Assembly (NCBI GenBank): GCA_028751875.1
Contig: CM054135.1
Span: 62,205,175 to 62,269,174, forward strand
DNA length: 64,000 bases
Source: Rapana venosa
Lineage: Eukaryota; Mollusca; Gastropoda; Neogastropoda; Muricidae
Direction: 5' to 3'
A program made the translations under genes and the position numbers. The notes under the pieces were generated by a model. It saw only the letters and a list, made by a program, of their open reading frames with translations, did no database searches and had not been told where the DNA came from. Shown piece after piece: positions 32,989-44,983 of the stretch. Position 1 is the stretch's first letter. Each line of letters begins with the position of its first letter.

Positions 32989-33599
32989 GGTATCCATATT
33001 CAGACTCACAAAGGACGGGCGATCGACGACAGAAATCAAAGTCAGAATAGCCATGGCAACATCTTCCATGACAAAACTCACCACCATATGGAAAAGTAAA
33101 GAGATCAGTTTCCCAATCAAACTAAAGCTCTACAAAGCCCTAATTCAGTCGATCCTGCTGTACGGAAGTGAAACCTGGACATTGACTGCTGAAACAGCAA
33201 AGCGAATCCAGTCATTTGAAACAAAATGCCATAGAAAACTACTGGGCATATCCTGGAGAGAACGAAAGACCAATGAATTTGTCAAGAGTCAAATAACACG
33301 GCTGGCAGGTCCACAGGAACCCCTTCTCACCATCGTCAAGAAGAAAAAGCTGACATGGTTCGGCCACGTCACCCGCCACAACACTCTGCCAAAAACGGTA
33401 CTGCAGGGAACACTCGAAGGTGGCAGAAAGAGGGAAGACAGAACAAGTCATGGATGGACAACATCAGAGAATCGGACCGGGATGAATGACTCGCACTACT
33501 TGCGCAGAGCCAGGACCGAATGGATGGAGGAGGCTTTACCACCATCGCTTTCGTGTCCCCCCCAACGACCCAAGGTCAGGTCTGATGATGATGATGATG
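32989..33599 (+). mobile_element. 3' end of a LINE ORF2, inserted into SINE B
   Basis: The plus strand encodes only the ORF2 C-terminus: LYKALIQSILLYGSETWTL, FETKCHRKLLGISWRERKTN, KKLTWFGHVTRHNTLPKTVL and QGTLEGGRKR, then after a shift an RTEWMEEA-type end and a (GAT)n tail (33585-33600). The short direct repeat ATTAA at 32984-32988 and 33600-33604 is consistent with a TSD. It is strongly 5'-truncated; the RT core is absent. Confidence 0.85.
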
Positions 33600-33604
33600 A
33601 TTAA

Positions 33605-33790
33605 AGACTTCAGGGATAATGTCTAACAAACACCAGTGTGTGTTTTAGAAAATGTTGTCACCCTTCCTATCAGTTGGCATTGGCTACTCTTCCGAAAGTG
33701 AACATGCCACTCAGGACCTCAGTTTATCGTTCCCATTCAAAGTACTTTCGATGAATGGAGTTGGTACTGATGTTAACTCCTGGGGGAAAA
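33605..33790 (-). mobile_element. SINE B inverted copy, 5' and body part
   Basis: On plus: ACTTCAGGGATAATGTCTAA, GGCTACTCTTCCGAAAGTGA, CTCAGTTTATCGTTCCCATT and GAGTTGGTACTGATGTTAAC. These are the inverse of family-B landmarks in reverse order. The 3' part of the same copy lies at 32965-32988. Confidence 0.75.
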
Positions 33791-33982
33791 AAACAACAAC
33801 CTTGAAAAGTACCTTAAAATAATAATAAATGATGATGATATTATTGGAATTCATTTAGCGCTGATCTTGTTTTAAAAAAACACAACACAAAACAAAAATC
33901 GGAAAACCTTCGTGGTGTTGTCCCAGGACATTAGATCAGGGAGTGCAAGCTAAACACTAGGCTATCCTCCCCCCTCCCCGCA

Positions 33983-34221
33983 TCCACACACACACAAACA
34001 CACACACACACACACACACACAACACACACACACACACACACCAATTACGGAGAGAGAGAGGGGGGGGGGGGGGGAGGGTCGGTCCCCATTATTAATACC
34101 CTTTTTAGTGGAAAGACTTTAAAATGAACACTCTCCTCTCTCTCTCTCTCTTCTCTCTCTCTCTTCTGCTCTTTCTCTTCTCTCTCTCTCTCTTCTCTCT
34201 CTCTCTCCTCTCTCTCTTTTG
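33983..34221. repeat. (CA)n, (GA)n/poly-G and (CT)n microsatellite cluster
   Basis: CA at 33985-34042, GA then G at 34052-34078, CT at 34131-34221, separated by short unique sequence. Confidence 0.95.
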
Positions 34222-34368
34222 TTTATTAACATTTATTTCTTTTAATTAGTGCGTTTGTGCTTTATGTTGGGTGTTGGGGATTTTGTGGTTTTGAATGAAA
34301 CAGAGGTTTGCATAGATAATAAAAAAGGTTGTTTGGGTTGGGGGTGGTTTTTGGGTTTTTTGAACCCA

Positions 34369-34378
34369 CCACACACAC

Positions 34379-34428
<50 letters not shown>

Positions 34429-34432
34429 ACAC
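34369..34432. repeat. (CA)n microsatellite
   Basis: Nearly pure CA repeat of about 60 bp. Confidence 0.97.
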
Positions 34433-34815
34433 CAAAAATTATATATATTTATATATATATTTTTCTTCTTTCTTTTTTCTTTCTTTTCTGTTGACTTTCT
34501 TCTTGTTGTTGATGGGGTTTTTTTTTTGGGTTTTGTTTTAGGGTTTTTTGGGGATGTTGGGTTTTGTGGGGTGGTTTGGGGGGGGGGGGGGGTAGGAATT
34601 GCTGTTATTATATGTTTTTTTTTGGATCATTTTAATTTTCGCTCCTGATCAGGCAAGAGCCTGGATGAAGATAGTATGTGCATACTTATCTGTCACCCTT
34701 GAAAAATTTAAGAGTATTTATTCGTTCATTTCATTTTTTTCTTCATTACGAAAAAAAGAAGTTTGGCATAATATGTTTTAGAACATCAAAAAGAAAATTT
34801 TTATCTCCAGAGAGA

Positions 34816-34870
34816 CAGTCAGAAGAGAGAGAAAAAGGGGAGAAGAGAGAGAAGAGAGGAGAAGAAGAGA

Positions 34871-34902
<32 letters not shown>

Positions 34903-34995
34903 GTGTGGTGTGTTTTTGTGTATGTGTGGTGTGATGTGTGTGTGTGTGTGTGGTGTGTTGTGTTGTTGTGTGGTGTTTGTGTGTGTTGTGTGTTC
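34816..34995. repeat. (GA)n-(GT)n compound microsatellite
   Basis: Interrupted GA repeat followed by interrupted GT repeat. Confidence 0.93.
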
Positions 34996-35267
34996 TGTTT
35001 TGTGAGGTTTTTTGACAATCTGGAATGCCTTTTTCTGTTATTGTTCTTCTCCAGATTTCCTCCGATGCAATCATTAATTTTTATTTTAATCCACTTTTCT
35101 TTGGCTTAAAAAAACCCACTTTCCCCTGCTGTTTTTTGGTTGATTTTTATGTACTCAGCGCTCCTGTTGTTTTGTGATATTTTTCAGTTCTCTTCTGGGC
35201 ACCACACCTTAAATTTCAAGAGGCCTGATATTTATCCATGGCTGATTTTCTTTGATTTTGAACCCTT

Positions 35268-35612
35268 TTCTTCTTCTTTTTCTTCTTCTTCTTTCTTCTT
35301 CTTCTTCTTTCTTCTTTTCTTTCTTCTTCTTCTTCTTCTTCTTCTTTTTCTTCTTCTTCTTCTTCTTCTTCTTCTTTCTTCTTCTTCTTCCTCGGTCGAA
35401 CGCTTAGCCCAGTAACTAATTGTTGCTATGACCGTTAACGGGCCCAGCATCCAAACTTTCGGCATAAGAATTGTTATCTTTAAGTCTTTCTGGAAAAAGG
35501 CAGGTAGTGGACCAAGAAGGCAGAAAATAGACAAGAAGGTGACAGAAAAAGGAACAGGGCAGAAACAAAAGGCGAGGATAGCAAAGGGGAAATTTTCTAG
35601 ATATTATTTTTA
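35268..35612 (+). repeat. (CTT)n-linked interspersed repeat, third copy
   Basis: A TTC/CTT tract (35268-35394) is followed by CGAACGCTTAG, TCTTTAAGTCTTTCTGGAAA, GGCAGAAAATAGACAAGAAG and GGAAATTTTCTAGATATT. The same order follows the CTT tract at 46038 and, inverted, precedes the GAA tract ending at 56560. The microsatellite therefore belongs to a transposed repeat unit, not a chance expansion. No coding capacity seen. Confidence 0.75.
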
Positions 35613-36439
35613 GAAGGTGGTGATGCTTTTTTCATACTTCAGGCCCCGGGCATCCTCAAGGGGATAACCTCTTTTGCTGTGTTGAACTTTGTTAAAAACT
35701 CTTTGCTCACTGCATAACCACATGAAGGCGATACGTGAGGGTACGGGTTTATCTTTGAGATGCTGATACAAACGCCATCTTGACAGCTCACCGCTCTCTA
35801 CCCCCGGGCAAGGCCACCAAACAACTACCAAACAAACGTAATCAAAACACTATTACAGTATACCAACATCCCCCTTTTCCTTGGGAGAATAAAAACAAGA
35901 AATAAAAAACCAATGAAGTGAAATTATCAATCAAAGGGGAAAAAAAAACCAACATTCTTTCAGATGAGTAAAAAAAACCATGACTGCAAACTCATGTCTG
36001 ACACAACATAAAGGGGGGAAAAAAATTAAATTCACAGTTTCTTCTTGGGTTACAAAGGATCTGAACGTGTATTAAACAAAAAGAAAGAAGTAATTGTACA
36101 CAGGCACAGACAACAAAAGAGGAAGTAATAAAGAGGTCAAAGTGCTGTGCACAGGCAGCGTAATATAATTTAGAAGACAAGTTGCAGGGAACAATTTTCG
36201 TGCGCATGCAGGGTATCAAATTATGTCTGCAGTTAAACTGGAAAGGTTCCAACTAGGCCAGGTTCAAAGATCAGTTTGCAGGGAGTATGAGGGACAACTT
36301 ACCAGACTATTTTAAACGCATTTTTACCGCTTTGAAAAGCAATGTTTCTCAGATAAAATAAATGACCTGAAGAAAAATTTCCTAGTTTTAAAAATAGGCT
36401 TTTTGAGAAAATTTATCTGTAAGCATTTAAAAAGCAATA
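35613..36439. other. Unassigned DNA
   Basis: 35640-35830 is moderately GC-rich and gives a short minus frame (WWPCPGVESGELSRWRLYQ) reminiscent of LTR-type sequence, but paired LTRs are not visible. 35840-36439 has nothing recognisable. Confidence 0.35.
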
Positions 36440-37760
36440 AATTTTAAAACAAATCTCCGGACCAGAGGGTTATAGTGGAAGAACCCCTGAAATTCTGTAC
36501 ACTGAGCTTTCCAGTGTCCTTCAACCCCTGTTCAAGGCCCCCACTGGATACTTGTCAGATTCCAGTTATTGAAAATTCACTGTAATATTCTTCCAAAGAA
36601 ACCCAATCCTTCTCGGCCAAAGATTTTTTAGCCCGGGCCGCACATATCTTGTAATGAAAACGCTAGAAAATTTTTTGCAAATCTCTCATTTTTCTGCTAA
36701 GAAAAGACCTTACCCACTACAGTGGTACAGGTTCGAAGGGGTGTCGAAAGATGCCAAACTATTCATTTTGAACAGTTGTAGACCACTTGAAACACCTGAT
36801 TTCTCATGCCAGAATATTGTTCGCTGACTATACTCAGCTTCAATACAATCAGCCTCACTTTCTGGTTAACAAAAAAATTTCAAATTTGGCCCATAGACAA
36901 TCAAACTTTTTCGTTGCTGATGTATTTTAAACCAAACCAGCCCCACAGGGTTTTTGGCAAAAAATATCCTCTTTGGTTAAAATTTACCTACGGGTCTCCC
37001 CCCAGGTTGCGTCCTCTCCCCAAACTTCTGTACATTCTATACACAGATTATTGCAGAAGAAACATGGACATTCCTTTCTAGTCAAGTTCGCAGACCGTGC
37101 TCTTTATCTCTCTTATCGGGTCAGTCTTAAGACCAGGGTCCAGCCTCCACCGCTACACTGTTGTGACGAGGCCTATCTGGACTAAATGTGTCTAAAACTA
37201 AAGATCTGCCTATCGATTTTGGGAAAAATCATGGCATACTCTAAGAAAAATATTACCCAAATCAAAAAAGTTGAAAAACGTTTCGAACAAAGTATCTGTG
37301 AAACTGTTTTTTGGGACCACTGTTAAACTGGACGTTAACACTGACGCTATTGTCAAAAGGGAAAACAAGGGTGTATTTTCTGGGGAAACTGAACTTATTT
37401 TTTGTGACAAAGGATACTTTCTTGTTTTACAATCTTCATAGAAGTGTTCTAAGTTTTGCTTTCATTGTTGGACAATAACTTAGTGTTAAAAACAAAATTG
37501 GCCTCAAGAATTGTAAGAATCTGCAAAAAATAATTGGAAAAAACAAGAGATCTCATGTCTTCGCAATCAGCAGCTTAACGCAAAGCCACTGCTATTTTGG
37601 CCGATCCTCCCATGCTTTGTTTCCAAATTTCAGTGTTGGCTTCGGAACACCGTTTTTAGTGTCCCATAGCAAAAAAACAGAAAAAAAATGTTCTTTGTGC
37701 CAGTAATGCATTCGAATTCTGAATTCACAAGGATGTGACTACCTAGTTTTTACATTTCTC
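36440..37760 (+). mobile_element. CR1/L2-like LINE reverse transcriptase fragment
   Basis: Plus-strand blocks across frames: LSSVLQPLF-class (~36500), RPVAL-class followed by VMKTLEKFLQ (~36640), SPQ-V...SPNFC-TFYT (GSPQGCVLSPLLFTLYT class; ~36985-37045), KFAD (~37085), LNVSKTKDLPIDFGKNHGIL (~37185-37240), then KATAILADPPM and ASEHRF (~37590-37650) near IRILNSQGC (~37715). This is the canonical block order of L2/CR1 RTs from fingers to C-terminus. Many single-base indels break it, and EN is absent. Confidence 0.75.
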
Positions 37761-37814
37761 CGAATTAATTTTGCCTGATTGTCATTGTTATGATGTAGCA
37801 ATACATAATTTTGT

Positions 37815-38054
37815 GAGTGTGTGTGTGTGGGTGGTGTGTGTGTGTGTGTTGTGTGGTGTGAGTTGTGTGTGTGTGATGCAGTGGTACGACCTGGATGTGC
37901 GTCTCCTGCGTGTCCGCACACGTCGCACGTGCTTGTGTGTACGTGTTTGCGTATGTGCACGTAAATAATAATTTTTTGTCTCTAGTCAATGTTTTTTTGT
38001 TGTTGTTGTTTTCAAACATTGTGTTCACAATTGCAATTGTGTGTGGTGTGTTAG

Positions 38055-38113
<59 letters not shown>

Positions 38114-38168
38114 GCGCGCGTGTGTGTTATGTGTGTGTGTAGTGTGCGTGTGTGTGTGTGTGTGTGTT
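37815..38168. repeat. (GT)n microsatellites
   Basis: GT repeats at 37815-37882 and 38040-38168 flank a short unique stretch. Confidence 0.93.
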
Positions 38169-38382
38169 CGTGACATTTGTACTTGAAGTCATTTTGGATG
38201 TTTTACCATGTGAAATTAAGCTTATTTGTGTCTTTGAAATTTTTTATGCGATCAATCGTGCCTGTCAGTAATTTGTATTGCCTTCATAGGGATGATTAAA
38301 TTGTTGTTGACTTGACTTGACTCGACTTATAACATTTCATTCTCTAACCGAAAGATAATGGTTTAGATATCCATTCTCAATC

Positions 38383-38935
38383 TTGACTTGACTTATGGGC
38401 AAACAGTCGTTCTCAGTCACTTTTCAGATGTATCTTGGGGCATAAAAATTGTTTTAAAAAGAGAGTAAAAGCAACTAACAACTCATTACTGCATTTTTAG
38501 GAAATCGGAATATTGAGCCTATTAATTCTATCCTTTCAATTGTTCCCCAAATAACAAATTGCCTTACGTACAAGACTCAAATATCATCCTCTAACCTGAA
38601 AGATAATGGTTAGATTATCCATTCTTCAAACTTGACTTGACTTATGGGCAAACAGTCTTTCATCAAGTCACTTTCTCAGAATGTATCTTGAGGGCATAAA
38701 AATTGTTCCTTCTTCCACCATGATTCTTTTGCACTTTGAGCGGTCTGTTGTATCCGTGACACATAGCACATATAAATAAAAATTAATTAGTAAAAAGCAA
38801 CTAACAACTCATACTGCATTTTAGGAAATCGAATATTGTAGCCTACTAATTCTATCCTTCAATTGTTCCCAAAACAAACAAATTGCCTTTACTGTAGCAA
38901 GTCTCAAATATCTATTCTCTAACCTGAAAGATAAT
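38383..38935. repeat. ~250-300-bp tandem duplication at arm edge
   Basis: CTTGACTTGACTTATGGGCA, the CATAAAAATTGTT region, AGCAACTAACAACTCAT, and CTGAAAGATAATGGTTAGAT-type sequence occur in this order twice (from 38384 and from 38631). The second unit has ~100 extra bp at 38711-38800. The right arm's last bases (63960-64000) match the start of this unit, inverted. Confidence 0.85.
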
Positions 38936-39228
38936 GGTTAGATTATCCATTCTTCAATCTGAAAGATAATAGTTAGATTGTGATTCTTCAACTTGAGATA
39001 TAATGGTTGGATGATCCATTCTTCAACCTGGAATACAATGGTTGGATTATCCATTCTTCAACTTGAAAGAAAATTATTAGATTATCCATTCTTCAACTTG
39101 AAATATAATGGTTAGATTATTCATTCTTCAACCTGAAATATAATGGTTAGATTATCCATTCTTCAACCTGAAATATAATGGTTGGATTATTCATTCTTCA
39201 ACCTGAAAGATAATGGTTGGATTATCAG
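38918..39228 (-). repeat. 35-bp minisatellite, ~9 copies (left arm)
   Basis: Contiguous units of GGTTAGATTATCCATTCTTC plus AACCTGAAATATAAT, the inverse of the array at 63472-63790. Confidence 0.9.
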
Positions 39229-39239
39229 TCAGTACAGGG

Positions 39240-40650
39240 TACCACGTCTCCTGACCCCTGAGGATAAAGGTAAAGTTATTTGTTAGACTGCTGCAACTCA
39301 TATTCACATACATGTGTATACACACCAAAAAAATCCATTTTCCAACCTGAAAGATAAATGAAAAGTGATCAGTCATCATGTTAGACCACCATGTCTCTCA
39401 ATGCTGGGAAACAGCCAGTCTAAATAGGAATAGTTTTCTTAAATGGTAGGGGTTAACGAGATAATCCACCAACCATCAGCTAATGTTAACATGAGCCAGT
39501 AAGAATCATCTGGCAGGTCTGTTTGCTCTGGGCATCTGCTGTTCAAACACGTCAAAAGTCAGTTCCATCCAGGCTGGTCTTCATCGGGTGCGTTGGGGAT
39601 GTTTTGAGGATGGAGAAGGAGGGTCTTACACCACTGGCAGTGTGGGGTAGTACCAGGCACAGGCACGTCAGCATTACCAGACGACTGGGCAGGTGTGAAG
39701 GGGTCAGCCATTCATCTTCATAGGTGTCAGCATGGATCTGGCGCTGATGTGGGTAGTGGTTGGTGGGGATAGTATCAGATGATGGGTGGTGGGGTGGGTC
39801 AGAATTCAGTTGGTTTGGGTCTGGGTAAATATGGGATCCATGTCGGTCAGTTATATATCTCCTGCTTCTTTGGTAGACCCCACCATTGTCCCTTTCAGTA
39901 GTGTACAAGCGTTCATCATTCCTATTCAACAGTGCCTCGTTCACATGGTTGTCCTGAGAGGTGTCGTATTAAACGGGCAGCCTACACTATGAAGTACAAG
40001 GTCTCTGGTTTGTTTGTCATAGGAGCGCTTCACTGACTTCTGCCGACTGTGCTTCTGTTGTTTTGCTCTTGCCATTCTCTTTGCTGTGACAGGCTTGTTG
40101 GTGTACGGTGACTGTGGGTATCCCGTTTCTAGTCAGACGGCCAAACATCATTTGCGATGGACTCAAGCCCGTGTCCTGTGGTGGAGTGTTTCGAATCTCA
40201 GTAGAGCTGCATACTGATTGTCACCATTTCTCATACATTTGTACATCATGTTGGCCTACTTTACTGTCTTCATTGCTGCTTCCGCCTTGCGTAGACAGGG
40301 ATATTGTGGTGATGACAGTGTGTGAGTAATCCCCCATTCCACTGCTATTAATTTTGCTTGAAGGCAATGGAAGTGAACTGAGGGCCTTGGTTAGAGACTG
40401 TTCAGCTGGGGTACCATGCCCAGCAAAATGTGCTTATTGATGACATCAGTAACTGATGTGTTCTTCAGAAAGTCGGCTTCAATGAATGTTGAAAAATAGT
40501 TTACACTCACGAGATATTGCCATCCATTCATTTCAATCAGGTCAATCCCAATATTTATCCATGGCTATTAGCCCCCATTGTGTTGCTTCAGTGTTTCATT
40601 CTGATTTTGAGGTTTTCAACTGCTGCAGCCTCACAGCCTGAATCTAAAAC
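39240..40650 (-). mobile_element. Ty3/gypsy pol remnant (left arm)
   Basis: Inverse of 62046-63400: an integrase core remnant (about 40340-40560 on minus), the KAEAAMK/RNTPPQD region (~40130-40310), and the post-integrase tail to about 39500. It carries additional indels relative to the right arm, including a 2-bp loss near the Jockey junction. See the right-arm entry for domain details. Confidence 0.8.
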
Positions 40651-41778
40651 AGATCCATCAGTAAACACTTTTAAATGATTAGAATATTTCTTTCAAAGTG
40701 ACTTTTTTACATTAAGGGTGAGTAGATTTTGATCTTCAATCTTTTTTTTTATGTCTGTGTAATCAATGTCAAATTAAGCTGAAATATATTCCCAAGAGAA
40801 AAATTTAGGGAACCACGGTAAAATTGGAATTGTTGCTATATTAATGCCGTTTTCTTTCATAAATGTATCTGTATAGTTTTTATTAATGGGCGGCAGAATG
40901 AACTATTGCATGCTCGTTTTGGGTAGTGGGTGTCTTGATTCATAAATATTCAATCTTTTACTGAGTTTGGAATAGAAAGACTTCGAATCACGTATTTTGA
41001 TACCGCCAACTGTCGTTGATTAGACAGTAACAGTAAATGTGCCTCTTTATAGGCCCAAGTATTAAATGTGTTAGCATTAGCTGGTGTACCAAGTGCTATC
41101 TTGATGGCTTTACTGTCTATAGCCTACTTTGCAATTGTTTAAGGAGATAATCTGCAGCAGAAAAATACATTTCTTGACCCTAATTATATCAATTTTGAGC
41201 ACACTTAAGACACAGCCAAATATATGGGTGTTTTAATGTCTGGAAAGTTGTTATCTTTAAAAAGTTAAGTGTTTTCCTAGCATCAGTTATTAAGTGATTG
41301 ATGTGTATCTTCCAGCTCAACTTTCTAGTAAAAAATACACCTACAAATTTGACATTTGGTTTATAATGAAGCACTGTTCCTTCTAATTTCAAGACTGACA
41401 TTTTTTAAGGGTTTTCACCGTTATTAAAAAGCACAAGGGAAGTTTTTGTCTGTGGATAATTCTAATGTAATTTATTCTCTTTATACAACAACAAAATTAA
41501 ATTTTATCTAGTTCGTTTTGATACATTTTTTCAACATGACTGATAAGGCTCTTTTTGGCGTTTTTCCTAATTGATGTATTTATCCATATAGCAATATCAT
41601 CTGCATACTGAACAACTTAAGTATTACTTGACAATGAGCTAGGAAGATAGAATAGAAAACAAAATAGACGCGAGTACTGATCCCTGTGGTATTCCTAAAT
41701 CGATAGATTTCAATGATGAGTACTGACCCAGTTTAGTGCAGAATGATCTGTCAGTTAAGATATATTTAAGGTATAGGC
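40650..41778 (-). mobile_element. Jockey-like LINE, 3' half (left arm)
   Basis: Inverse of 60907-62045. The open frame 41189-41401 (SVLKLEGTVLHYKPNVKFVG) is identical to 61285-61497 and corresponds to the RT thumb region. IDLGIPQGSVLASILFSI lies at ~41640-41700. It stops at the RTE insertion point, where TAAGGTATAGGC (41767-41778) is one TSD copy. Confidence 0.85.
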
Positions 41779-44700
41779 TACTCGCGCTGGGACTGCACGG
41801 CGTAGAGGCGCATCTCCCGGGTGGCGGATGAGAGATTGCACCGTGGACCAACGCAGTCTAAGGGAAGGCCACCCTGACAGAAAACCACTGGCCCTCCAAG
41901 TATGGGGGTTGGGCAGAAGGCAACTACCTACTCCGGAAAACAACACAAGTTACAGAAAACTATGAGCATCACTTCGAATCAAGCCCTGGGATGAGCGTGG
42001 ATCGCCGGCAACTGGCATCATGACGACGATGAGGTGAAAGCCTGCGGGAAGCTCACCGTCGACAAGGTCCTTTGCAAAGCCCTAAAACTACCCTTAACAT
42101 CGACATTGGAATGTAAGAACAATGTGCAAGGAGGTGCAGCAGCACAGATCACGAGAGAGATGGCAGTATACCAACTAGGACATTTTCGGAATCAGCGAGT
42201 GCAGATGTGCAGGAGCTGGAAGAATTAAGATAGCGTCAGGACAGACAGTGATCTACAGTGGAGATGAACAAACTACAGACAGTGATCTACAGTGGAGATG
42301 AACAACTACACGAGGGGGGAGTCGCCATCATGATGAGCCAGGACGCAGTGAAGTCTCTCATGGAAGGGACACCAGTCAACAAGAGGATCATTACAGCAAG
42401 ATTTACTCCAAATACAGACGGATGACAGTCATACAAGTGTACGCACCGCACAAACGAGAGGGAAAACCAGGAAAAGGAGCAGTTCTACCAACTCTGGAAA
42501 CAGTGGATGGGTGCAACAAGAACGAATCATCATCATCATGGGAGACTTAAAAAAGCAAAGTGGGAAATGACAACACTGGACACGAAAGGACAATGGGTAC
42601 TCATGGACTTGGGAGACGAACGACAATGGAGAGAGACTGTACGAGTTTAACCAGCTGAATGGACTAGTTATCACAGGAACTCTATTTCCACACAAAGACA
42701 TTCACAAAGCAACATGGACATCAGGGACGGAAGAGTGATAAACCAAATTGACCACCTATTGATCAGCGGACAGTGGAGATCATCGGTACAAGACTATCGA
42801 GTACAGAGGGGAGCAGATGACAACAGCGACCACTACCTGGTGAAGATGAGGATCAAGATACGACTCAGCTCACACAGGAACAACAACAAAACCAAGACAA
42901 GACTGGACGTTGAGCGACTGAAGGACGTAGATATAAGGATGAAGTTCTGCAACACAGTGAAGACCAAGCTCGAAGAGAACAGAACCGAAAATGAAGATGT
43001 AGAGGTGTGGGAACATCAGAAGAACGCCTACATCAAATCAGCAGAAGAGGTGCTTGGCTACAGAAAGGGGAAGAGCAAGACGTGGATCAGTGAGAACAGC
43101 TGGAAGCTGATCGATGAGAGGAAGCGCATCAAGATCAGAATCACAACAGTACCACACTCGGAGAGGATACAGAACAGAATGTAGGAAGCTACAAGGAAAA
43201 AAAAGGAGGAGAAAGAAGTGTACGAGAGGACAAAAGGAGATGGATGTCAGAAAACAAGCCCGAGAGAGCGCAGAATGCAGCAGAGAATGGGAGACAGAAA
43301 GAACTGTACAGCATTGTGAAGCAGCTCACCAACCAAGGCACTAGACCAGAAGCAGCAGTGAAGAATAAGAACGGGGAGCTGCTAAAGAATCAAGAGGCCA
43401 GGCTGGGGAGATGGAGAGAACACTTCCAGGATGTTCTCAACAGGGATGCACGAATGAACCACCACAATATGACCGGGGGGGGGGGGGGTTGAGGAGGAAC
43501 TAGACATCTCAGCAGAGAACCACCCTCCAGGAAATCAGAAAGCACTGAGACCCAGGAAAGTGAAAAGCACCAGGAGCAGACCAGATCACAGCAGAGATGC
43601 TAAAAGCAGACATTGAACAGACGGCAAGGGGACTGAAACGGACTTGACCTCGTCTGGGAAAAGGAACGTACCAACACAGGACGACGAAAGGACTCATTTG
43701 CGATTCAAAGAAAGGAAATCTTCAGGAGTGTGGAAACGTGGCGTGGGTTTACACTATACCCTTGCATTAAGGTGCTCAGCAAGATCCTCATCAACAGAGA
43801 TACAAGAGGGAGTAGAACGCATCACTCAGAAAGGAACAAGCTGATTCGAAGGGGAGGGGAACTGTCAGCCAGATATTTATACTCAAGGAACATCTGGAAA
43901 AGTCAACGAATGGAACGCCACACTGTACATACTCATCGACTTTGAAAAGGCCTTTGACTCCATACACAGACAGTCTCTGGATCATCATGGTGTCAGTAGA
44001 ATCCCCAGAACCATCAGATGGTCAAGACAATGTACGAGGACTTTCAGTGCTCCGTCACTCTGACAACGAACAAGACTGGTTCCCAGTGATTACCGGGGTG
44101 AACAGGGATGCGCATGTCAGGATCCTGCTCTTCTGGATAGACTGGGTGATGAGAAGAACAGGAAGGCGAGAGAACGGATAAGGGGGGGATGGGGACTTCA
44201 TGAACATGTTAGAAGACCTTGACTCAGCAGACGGACACACCTTCTTCATGGCAACCATGAGACCATCTACGAGCACAAACTACAAGACTGGAAGACACGC
44301 AGCAAAGGTTGAACTGCTGAATGGACAGAAGTGCAAAGCCATGAAAGTAAACAGCAGGAAATCCACGGTGTGAGGGTTGGAGATCAGGAGTGGAGAGGTG
44401 GAAAACTTCACCTATGCTGGAGCAAACGTCACCAAGACGGAGGAGGAACAGCAGCGTCAAGAAGAGAGTAGCCTGGCATTTCGCAGATGAAACGATTATC
44501 CAGCATCTGGCAAACAGGAGACATCCAGCAGAAAAACCAAAGCACCTTTTCAAAGCCTTTTTGCAGATTCTTCTCTATGTGAGACTGGAAATTAACGAAG
44601 GAGAAGAAGAAATAGATATTCAAACCAAATGTCTGAGGAGATCTTCAAGATCGGATGCAGAACACGATGTTCCAACAGACAGTCTTGGAAATAGCAGGAG

Positions 44701-44983
44701 CAGAAAATCACCCAGGAGATTAGGAAGAAGGAGGGGAACTGGGATCGGGACATGTCACTTAGAAAGTGACAGGGTGACAACTGTGCTGTTGCCTCGGATG
44801 GACACTGAAGGGAGAAGGAAAGGGACGCCCAAAAACAACATGGCGACGAATGGTAGAGGTAGGCGGAACAGCGCAGGCTGGAGACTGGCACGCTGCATGA
44901 CGCACAGCTGCAGACCAGAACCGTGGAGGAATGATGTTCGAGGCCTTGTGTGCCTCCTGGCACAGAGAGTAAGTTAACGTAAC
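41779..44983 (+). mobile_element. RTE LINE inserted in Jockey element (left arm, low quality)
   Basis: Inverse of 57649-60906 and bounded by TAAGGTATAGGC-type TSDs (41767-41778; 44984-44996 with one extra G). EN fragment INQIDHLLISGQWRSSVQDY (~42740-42800) and SDHYLVKM, the RT blocks and the C-terminal region are all recognisable, but indels split the frame every 100-500 bp. Differences from the right arm are mostly single-base homopolymer-type changes, consistent with uncorrected read errors. The 33-bp EN duplication is present here too (~42240-42310). Confidence 0.88.

Noticed and set aside
35232..35534. Arg/Lys/Glu-rich nuclear-like protein
   Set aside because: It is the minus-strand translation of the (CTT)n tract, as are frames at 45966-46263 and 56313-56598.
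35610..35831. LTR of a retrotransposon
   Set aside because: Composition and a short frame are suggestive, but no second LTR, primer-binding site or polypurine tract is visible.
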